From contig CAKOIF010000020.1 in NCBI GenBank assembly GCA_934086485.1, positions 1 to 26,953 on the forward strand: a DNA stretch of 26,953 nt. The letters run 5' to 3'. The DNA comes from an uncultured Bacilli bacterium. Lineage in GTDB: Bacteria > Bacillota_I > Bacilli_A > RF39 > UBA660. Positions 22,585 through 26,953 of this stretch are shown piece by piece. Position 1 is the stretch's first letter, and each line of letters opens with the position of its first letter. A program made the translations under genes and the position numbers. The notes under the pieces were generated by a model, which searched no databases, had not been told where the DNA came from, and saw only the letters and a list, made by a program, of their open reading frames with translations.

Positions 22585-22812
22585 ATGGAAAATATGTTAA
22601 TTTATAGTGTTAAAGAAGTTGCAAAAATATTACATACTAGCCCTAATTATGTTTATAGTTTGATAGAAAAAGGATACTTACCAGCTATTAAGTTGGGTAG
22701 TGTTAAAGTTTTAAAAACTTCATTAGAAAACTTTTTAAAAGAAAATGAGGGAAAAGATTTTTCTAATTTATCAAATGTTGATAATTTGGATTTATCTATA
22801 AAAATCAAGTAA
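22585..22812 (+). CDS. xis: Excisionase (MerR-like helix-turn-helix)
   Basis: A 75-residue DNA-binding protein. The helix-turn-helix of the excisionase/AlpA-like family is clear: YSVKEVAKILHTSPNYVYSL, then IEKGYLPAIKLGSVKVLKTS, then LENFLKEN. It should bind near the attachment sites and direct the integrase towards excision. It has an AAAGGAG site and lies 3 bases before the integrase gene, the usual excisionase-integrase pair. The C-terminal 20 residues are Asp/Asn-rich and may be flexible. Confidence 0.88.
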   Translation: MENMLIYSVKEVAKILHTSPNYVYSLIEKGYLPAIKLGSVKVLKTSLENFLKENEGKDFSNLSNVDNLDLSIKIK

Positions 22813-22815
22813 TAA

Positions 22816-24087
22816 ATGGGTAATGTCTATATACAGAAAAGAGGGAAGGTATATCAATATCAGTTTGCTATTGCACCTGTTAATGGTAAAAGAAAATATA
22901 TAAACAAATCAGGATTTAGAACTAAGTCAGAAGCTATTGAGGCAGGTAATAAAGCATATAATGAATATAAAACAGCTGGTGTACCTTTTAAGGAATGTAA
23001 TATATCTTATAGTGATTATTTAGATTATTGGTTAGAAAATTATTGTAAGGTTAATCTTAAATATAATACAATACAATCTTACAAATCACTAATAAATAAA
23101 TATATAAAGCCAAAAATTGGAATGTATAAGCTTTCAACTATAACAAGTGTAGGACTAAATACATATATTAGTAATTTATGTGAGGAGTACGATTTTTCAA
23201 GGTCATATTTTAAAAATATATTAAAAGTAGTAAAAGGATCTTTTCGTGATGCTTGTACTAAATATGGTCTTATAAAATATGATCCTGCTATACAATTAAG
23301 ATTACCAAAGATGGATAAATATGAAGAAGATATTAAACATTTATATTCAAAGGAAGAAATAGAAAGAATACTTGAAAGATTTAAAGATAATAGTCCATTT
23401 ACTTGTGCCTTTTTAACATCTTGTTTTACCGGTATGAGAACAGGAGAAGTATTTGCATTAACTTGGGATGATATTGATTTTGAAAATAAAATAATTGATG
23501 TTAAACATAGTATCTATGATAAGCCAAAAGATATAAAAGGTAGATGGTATATAGGAACAACTAAAACTTTTAAAGGAAAAAGAAAAATACATATGAGTGA
23601 AACTCTATGTAATGCTCTAATAAATTTTAAGAAAAGGCAAGACTATATAAAAAAAATAAGTGGTTTAAATTATACTTATTATCATATAGAGGATGTTGTA
23701 AACGAGTATGGTAAAAAAATTGAACAAAGAATTGTTAAAAGTAGTTTAAGTGATATAAACTCCCAAAAAATTGATTTAGTTTTTGTTAAGGAAGATGGAA
23801 CTTATGTTGGAACTGATTTAATAAATTATCCTTTTAAAATTATACATAATGAATTAGGAATAACAAAATGTAGATTTTACGATTTAAGAGGAAGTTATGC
23901 TACAACGATATTAAAGAATGGAACAGAATTACGAGATGTTGCTGATATATTAGGACACAATAATGTTGAAACCACTGAAAACTATTACATATCAAGCACT
24001 AATGATTCGAGAAAAGAAGCAACTGTTATTTTTGACAATGTTATGAACTCTGATGTTATAAATAAAATAATCAAATACGAGGTATAG
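22816..24087 (+). CDS. int: Tyrosine integrase of the ICE
   Basis: A 423-residue tyrosine recombinase. Residues 1-55 are an arm-type DNA-binding domain (KRGKVYQYQFAIAPVNGKRK), about 65-165 the core-binding domain and about 185-410 the catalytic domain. Catalytic residues: R208 in TGMRTGEVF, R358 in FYDLRGSYAT, H381 in LGHNN and nucleophile Y390 in TENYYIS. The first residue of the HxxR motif is Tyr (Y355), as in many integrases of this type. No clear ribosome binding site precedes the ATG, so translation is probably coupled to the excisionase. The first 34 residues are closely similar to the second integrase start at 26852. Confidence 0.95.
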   Translation: MGNVYIQKRGKVYQYQFAIAPVNGKRKYINKSGFRTKSEAIEAGNKAYNEYKTAGVPFKECNISYSDYLDYWLENYCKVNLKYNTIQSYKSLINKYIKPKIGMYKLSTITSVGLNTYISNLCEEYDFSRSYFKNILKVVKGSFRDACTKYGLIKYDPAIQLRLPKMDKYEEDIKHLYSKEEIERILERFKDNSPFTCAFLTSCFTGMRTGEVFALTWDDIDFENKIIDVKHSIYDKPKDIKGRWYIGTTKTFKGKRKIHMSETLCNALINFKKRQDYIKKISGLNYTYYHIEDVVNEYGKKIEQRIVKSSLSDINSQKIDLVFVKEDGTYVGTDLINYPFKIIHNELGITKCRFYDLRGSYATTILKNGTELRDVADILGHNNVETTENYYISSTNDSRKEATVIFDNVMNSDVINKIIKYEV

Positions 24088-24238
24088 CATTGTTTTTTCT
24101 TTGAAAAAAGTGTATAATAATATTAGTTAAATATAGATGAACCACATTGTTTTATAACAAAACTGCAAATTTATGTTTTGTACATTTTACTATTAATGTT
24201 TATTATTATATAATGTGATTAAGCAAATGCAAACAATG
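24088..24238 (+). repeat. CATTGTTT repeats between integrase and attachment site
   Basis: CATTGTTTT occurs at 24088-24096 and 24145-24153, and its inverse AAACAATG at 24231-24238. Two TTTGTAA-type direct copies follow near 24240-24256. They could be arm-type integrase or excisionase sites. Apart from this, 24088-24373 shows nothing I can support. Confidence 0.35.
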
Positions 24239-24373
24239 TTTGTAATTTGTTTGTAAATCACAAAAAAAGATAATACTAATAGTACCAATAATACCATAAA
24301 TATAAACTGTTATTAGTCTAGTAAATAAAGAAATAACAATAGTTATGATAATATAATAAATACTATAAATACT

Positions 24374-24430
24374 AGAAAAAATAGTTCATGTGGATCCGGA
24401 AAGAAGTATAAAAACTGTCACGGAAGATAA
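24374..24430 (+). other. SEC-C gene tail A: right attachment site of the ICE
   Basis: In frame to a TAA at 24428, the DNA encodes KNSSCGSGKKYKNCHGR, the zinc-binding C-terminal SEC-C motif of SecA and other SEC-C proteins. There is no start codon or gene body upstream, only an open stretch back to a stop at 24326. Its place, some 290 bases past the integrase, and its recurrence at 25683-25733 mark it as the duplicated 3' end of the target gene. Confidence 0.75.
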
Positions 24431-24442
24431 TAAAAATACCAC

Positions 24443-24469
24443 AAAAGCCCAGTAATTATGGGCTTTTTT
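24443..24469 (+). terminator. Terminator after SEC-C tail A
   Basis: AAAAGCCCA (24443-24451) pairs perfectly with TGGGCTTTT (24459-24467), 7-nt loop, followed by TT. It looks like the native terminator of the SEC-C gene. Confidence 0.9.
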
Positions 24470-24494
24470 CATATTCCAAAAACTTCAAAAAATT

Positions 24495-24550
24495 TTTTAG
24501 ATACCTTTTTGGATACCATCTGCTGAGTATCTAAAAGGTATCTAGATACC
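24495..24550 (+). repeat. AGATACC repeats with palindrome, copy A
   Basis: AGATACCTTTT (24499-24509) and AAAAGGTATCT (24533-24543) are perfect 11-base inverted arms, with GATAC/GTATC inside and another AGATACC at 24544-24550. The left 33 bases resemble 25570-25602. Confidence 0.7.
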
Positions 24551-24727
24551 CAAAAATTAGGTAAAAATACAAAATTTTTGCATTGTTAAAAATCACAGTA
24601 TTTCCTTTATTTATAAGGATTTACAAAGATTTTACCTTCAAAAAAAGATGAAATTGTGTCCAATGCCAAAATGACATTGGTAAGCGAGTTTAAAACATAT
24701 AATATTAAATAAAAATAAAGAATAATA

Positions 24728-24736
24728 TGGTATAAT
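24728..24736 (+). promoter_or_regulatory. Extended -10 promoter of the YunG/Ada-like gene
   Basis: TGGTATAAT is a perfect TGn extended -10. The transcript would start near 24743, leaving a leader of about 11 nt that is mostly the AGGAGGGG site. Upstream, a weak hairpin CCAATG/CATTGG lies at 24660-24680. The rest of 24551-24727 shows nothing clear. Confidence 0.65.
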
Positions 24737-24753
24737 GTTTATAGGAGGGGTTT

Positions 24754-25527
24754 ATGGAAATAGGACAATTAAAACAAATATTAATACAATCTTGGAATTT
24801 GGAAACATGCTCACCAGGATTAAGAGATAAATGGAATGAAGAAAATCCATCAATAGGACAATGTGCAATTACAGCTCTAATAGTAAATGATTTCTTTGGC
24901 GGAAAAATTATGAGATGCATGGCATCATCCGGAAGTCATTACTACAATATAATAGATGATGAACTTGTTGATTTAACAGTAGAACAATTTTTAGAAGAAA
25001 TTCCTCAATATGAAAATGGTGAAGAGAGAACAAGAGAATATTTGTTAAGTAACATAGATACAAAAAATAGGTATGAGAAATTACTTTATAATTTAAAACA
25101 GTCAATTAGACAGTTTCAAGGCAAACAGTTCAAATTAATTGATTGCAATGGACAAGAGTATTTGAGTAATACCCCAGGAACATTAGCTGGCAATAGAAAA
25201 TTAAAAATATATGGAAGACTTGACTGCCAATCAGCCAAAAGATGGATTGAAAAAGGTTATTATATTTCAAATAGAGTTTTTTTTCAAAATGAAGGTATAG
25301 CAATTGCTGCCGGATATCGTCCATGTGCAAAATGTATGCCTGATAAATATAAAGAGTGGAAAAATGACCAAATAAGAAAAAATAGATTTCAAATGTGTGC
25401 TGATCAAAGAACACAATTTATGTCAGAAGAAGTTTCACAAGAATTTAGAGATCTTTTACAATTATGTAGTAACCAACTTTATCTTAATGAAGATGGAATG
25501 GTAAAACAGAAGAAGAAAAAGTTATAA
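24754..25527 (+). CDS. YunG-like domain fused to Ada-type metal-binding domain
   Basis: A 257-residue soluble protein. Residues 1 to about 95 resemble the YunG-like family: SWNLETCSPGLRDKWNEENP, SIGQCAITALIVNDFFGG, then SHYYNIIDDELVDLTVEQF. Residues about 145-210 resemble the zinc-binding domain of Ada: KIYGRLDCQSAKRWIEKG, RVFFQNEGIAIAAGYRPCAK and then CMP. Three of four metal ligands are seen as cysteines (in LDC and PCAKC); the fourth position differs, as in many stand-alone relatives. There is no methyltransferase domain. It may bind nucleic acid or a modified nucleotide, but no reaction can be given. It has its own strong promoter and AGGAGGGG site and lies alone between two SEC-C tails. 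Confidence 0.8.
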   Translation: MEIGQLKQILIQSWNLETCSPGLRDKWNEENPSIGQCAITALIVNDFFGGKIMRCMASSGSHYYNIIDDELVDLTVEQFLEEIPQYENGEERTREYLLSNIDTKNRYEKLLYNLKQSIRQFQGKQFKLIDCNGQEYLSNTPGTLAGNRKLKIYGRLDCQSAKRWIEKGYYISNRVFFQNEGIAIAAGYRPCAKCMPDKYKEWKNDQIRKNRFQMCADQRTQFMSEEVSQEFRDLLQLCSNQLYLNEDGMVKQKKKKL

Positions 25528-25569
25528 AAATTGCAATACAAAAAATATTCGAAAAATACTAATTTTTGA

Positions 25570-25602
25570 ATTTTAGATACTTTTTTAGATACCTTCTGCT
25601 AG
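25570..25602 (+). repeat. AGATACC repeats, copy B
   Basis: TTTTAGATAC, a T run, GATACC and TCTGCT match 24495-24526 at about 28 of 33 positions. It lies about 80 bases before SEC-C tail B. Confidence 0.65.
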
Positions 25603-25682
25603 GTTTCCCGAGTGCTCTCGGAAGCTCCCAAGTGCATTCAATAGCCGAAAAGAGCCAAAAAAAGCTCCAAAACACCTACTAT

Positions 25683-25733
25683 AAAAATCCATGTGGTTCG
25701 GGAAAAAAATACAAACAATGCTGTGGAAAGTAG
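25683..25733 (+). other. SEC-C gene tail B: second attachment site
   Basis: In frame to a TAG at 25731, the DNA encodes KNPCGSGKKYKQCCGK, a second SEC-C motif with a different DNA sequence from tail A. The open frame continues upstream for at least 25 codons (AEKSQKKLQNTYY before it), but no complete gene is present. It marks the border between the small island and the next element. Confidence 0.75.
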
Positions 25734-25753
25734 CATAAAATAAGGAAATATTT

Positions 25754-25786
25754 AAAATCAAAAAAATATTAAATTGGTTTGATTTT
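25754..25786 (+). repeat. Inverted repeat after SEC-C tail B
   Basis: AAAATCAAA (25754-25762) and TTTGATTTT (25778-25786) pair perfectly over 9 bp with a 15-nt loop. It may be the terminator of the SEC-C transcript. The remaining bases to 25892 hold a TTGACA at 25853-25858 without a usable -10, and a ribosome binding site. Confidence 0.5.
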
Positions 25787-25892
25787 CAAGACTTGTCCAC
25801 AAAATATTAAAAATATGTAGTAAAATAAAGGCGTGAACAATGATTATATTTGTTGACATCTTTTAAAATCTAAATAGAAAGGAGAAAAAATA

Positions 25893-26777
25893 TTGAAAAA
25901 AGATTTAGTAACAGCAGAAATAATAGTTAAAGAAAATAAGGTGGGAATACTAAGAGTTGGAAATGTTAATTACATTTCTTTAACTGATTTAGCAAAGTAT
26001 CAAAATTCAAGTGATCCATCTTTTACAGTTAAAAATTGGTTAAGAAGAGTAAATACTATTGATTATATTGGACTATGGGAAGAAATTCATAATCAAGATT
26101 TTAATTTGGTCGAATTCGACCAAATTAAAACTGAATACGGTAGAAACTCATTTGCAATGTCACCAACACAATGGGTAAAAAGAACTAAAGCAATAGGAAT
26201 AATTTCAAAAGGTGGGAGATATAGTATTGGAACATATGCCCATCCAGATATTGCATTTGAATTTGCAAGTTGGCTATCTCCGGAGTTTAAATTATATTTA
26301 ATAACTGAATTTGAGAGATTAAAAACTAATGAAGCTTATCAAGAAAAAATAGATTGGCAAGCAAATAGAATTTTATCTAAATTAAACTATGTGGTTCACA
26401 CTGATGCAGTAAAAACCTATATTGTTCCAACACTTACAGAAGCGTAAAAGAAATTTGTTTATGCTGAAGAAGCTGATGTTTTAAATGTTGCTTTATTTGG
26501 AATGACAGCATAAGAATGGAGAGAAAGAAATCCAAAACTTGCTGAAAATGGAAATATAAGAGATTATACTGATTTGCTTCATTTAGTGATATTAAACAAT
26601 CTGCAAAACACAAATGCCGAACTAATTGAAGAAAAAATACCACAAGGTGAAAGATTAGTAAGACTTAATCATTCAGCAAGAAGACAAATGAAAGTATTAA
26701 AAGATAATAAAAATATAAAAGATTTAGAGTTATTACAAAAACAAGTTAATGAAGAAAATAATTTAATAACTAATTAA
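25893..26777 (+). pseudogene. KilA-N domain protein broken by two in-frame TAA codons
   Basis: The frame starts at TTG (25893) with AAAGGAGA 7 bases before it. Residues 1-184 are an intact KilA-N domain (YISLTDLAKYQNSSDPSFTV; WVKRTKAIGIISKGGRYSIG; GTYAHPDIAFEFASWLSPEF), a DNA-binding domain of phage antirepressors. A TAA (26445-26447) ends it, yet the same frame carries on with the usual family continuation KKFVYAEEADVLNVALFGMT, then a second TAA (26511-26513) after the next Ala, then EWRERNPKLAENGNIRDY and the C-terminal region to the stop at 26775-26777. Relatives are expected to have Gln or Lys at these two places, one base away from TAA. The N-terminal 184 residues might still be made. 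Followed by a strong terminator. Confidence 0.85.
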
Positions 26778-26810
26778 AAAAAGTATCAGCATATTTGTTG
26801 ATACTTTTTT
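26777..26810 (+). terminator. Terminator after KilA-N pseudogene
   Basis: AAAAAAGTATCA (26777-26788) pairs perfectly with TGATACTTTTTT (26799-26810); the arm supplies its own T tail. Confidence 0.9.
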
Positions 26811-26826
26811 GATGTAAAATTATAAT
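26798..26826 (+). promoter_or_regulatory. Promoter of the second integrase
   Basis: TTGATA (26798-26803), 17-base spacer, TATAAT (26821-26826). This is the best -35/-10 pair in the window. The -35 box overlaps the right arm of the terminator. Confidence 0.75.
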
Positions 26827-26851
26827 GATCCAAAGAAAGAGAGATGATAAA

Positions 26852-26953
26852 ATGATCAGTATAAGAAAAAGTGGTAAAGTATATCAATATAAATTTGAAA
26901 TTGCTTCAATCGATGGGAAAAGAAAATTTAAAAATAAGTCAGGATTCGCAACA
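26852..26953 (+). CDS. Second tyrosine integrase, N-terminal part only
   Basis: The frame is open from the ATG at 26852 to the window edge (34 codons). An AAAGAGAG site lies upstream. The peptide (SGKVYQYKFEIASIDGKRKF, then KNKSGFAT) aligns with the start of the ICE integrase (RGKVYQYQFAIAPVNGKRKY, then NKSGFRT) at about two thirds of positions. This is the arm-type DNA-binding domain. The catalytic part lies outside the window. An ATG at 26844 is rejected because it meets a stop after two codons. Confidence 0.85.
   Translation, partial: MISIRKSGKVYQYKFEIASIDGKRKFKNKSGFAT

Larger units (their letters stand above)
1..24430. mobile_element. Integrative and conjugative element, left end not in window
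   Basis: Seen: a single-direction operon with relaxase, VirD4, VirB4, VirB6, PrgI and CHAP genes (1239-14616), followed by repressor, HU, sigma-like, excisionase and tyrosine integrase genes (20211-24087). This is the gene set of Firmicutes ICEs with type IV secretion. The right boundary is placed at a SEC-C gene tail just past the integrase (24374-24430), the expected position of an attachment site. No matching SEC-C sequence is seen near position 1, so the left boundary lies outside. Whether the desulfoferrodoxin gene at 120-500 is cargo or flanking chromosome cannot be decided here. Confidence 0.85.
24431..25733. mobile_element. Small island between two SEC-C tails
   Basis: About 1.3 kb between SEC-C tail A and SEC-C tail B, holding one promoter, one gene (24754-25527) and direct repeats near both ends, but no integrase. 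It could be a remnant of an older element or a passive cassette moved by a neighbour's integrase. Confidence 0.5.
25734..26953. mobile_element. Start of a third element (KilA-N gene, second integrase)
   Basis: To the right of SEC-C tail B lie a broken KilA-N gene and a second integrase that runs out of the window. It is probably a prophage remnant or small integrative element at the same target. Its right end is not seen. Confidence 0.55.

Noticed and set aside
25130..25414. Minus-strand open frame inside the YunG/Ada-like gene
   Set aside because: Opposite strand of a gene with recognisable domains; no start signal.
26434..26777. TAA recoded as a sense codon in the KilA-N gene
   Set aside because: Many genes in the window end in TAA, including those of the ICE, so two nonsense changes in a decayed prophage gene are more likely.
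1..26953. CRISPR arrays, tRNA genes, rRNA genes and insertion-sequence transposases
   Set aside because: I looked for regular short repeats, tRNA-like cloverleaf arms, rRNA sequence and transposase-like proteins and saw none; a covariance-model search was not possible.

Overview
The window is very AT-rich, uses TGA, TAA and TAG all as normal stops, and has strong AAGGAGG-type ribosome binding sites, U-tailed terminators and Firmicutes-type mobile genes. It looks like DNA of a low-GC anaerobic Firmicute (Clostridia or Erysipelotrichia-like). The desulfoferrodoxin at the left edge fits an anaerobe. No rRNA, tRNA or CRISPR array was seen, so the species cannot be fixed.

Positions 1 to about 24430 are mostly one integrative and conjugative element (ICE); its left end is not in view. 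From the left: a desulfoferrodoxin gene and a membrane-anchored XRE regulator (120-1168). Then comes a long conjugation operon (1239-14616): MobC accessory protein, relaxase, PcfB-like protein, an ArdC/zincin-like protein, VirD4 coupling ATPase, Maff2-like pilin, VirB6-like channel protein, four unrecognised proteins, DUF4314, PrgI/VirB3-like protein, VirB4 ATPase and a membrane-anchored CHAP wall hydrolase. Most of these genes overlap or abut, so they are probably translated together.

Positions 14617-19420 hold a cargo block: a second membrane-anchored XRE regulator, a secreted protein, a secreted S1 (trypsin-like) protease and two lipoproteins, one of which lacks a normal start codon. The block is bracketed by two copies (43 of 46 bases identical) of the end of the CHAP gene plus its terminator, which suggests insertion or duplication at that point.

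Positions 19518-24087 are the control and recombination module: an unknown minus-strand gene divergent from an XRE repressor with a clear palindromic operator, an HU protein, a sigma-region-4-like protein behind an elaborate RNA leader, a structured non-coding stretch of about 250 nt, a DpnD/PcfM-like small protein, another small protein, an excisionase and a tyrosine integrase.

Right of the integrase lie two separate tails of a SEC-C-motif coding sequence (24374-24430 and 25683-25733). They look like repeated attachment sites at the 3' end of a SEC-C gene. Between them is a 1.3 kb island with a YunG-like/Ada-metal-binding fusion gene and no integrase. After the second tail come a KilA-N gene broken by two in-frame TAA codons and the first 34 codons of a second integrase related to the ICE integrase. 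I read this as a tandem array of mobile elements at one chromosomal hotspot.

The most unusual material is (i) the leader at 21050-21316, where a small reading frame, an intrinsic terminator and a hairpin that buries the Shine-Dalgarno site of the sigma-like gene overlap in a way that suggests leader-translation control; (ii) the structured RNA region 21900-22152; (iii) the tandem SEC-C integration array; and (iv) the protease/lipoprotein cargo with its duplicated boundary.
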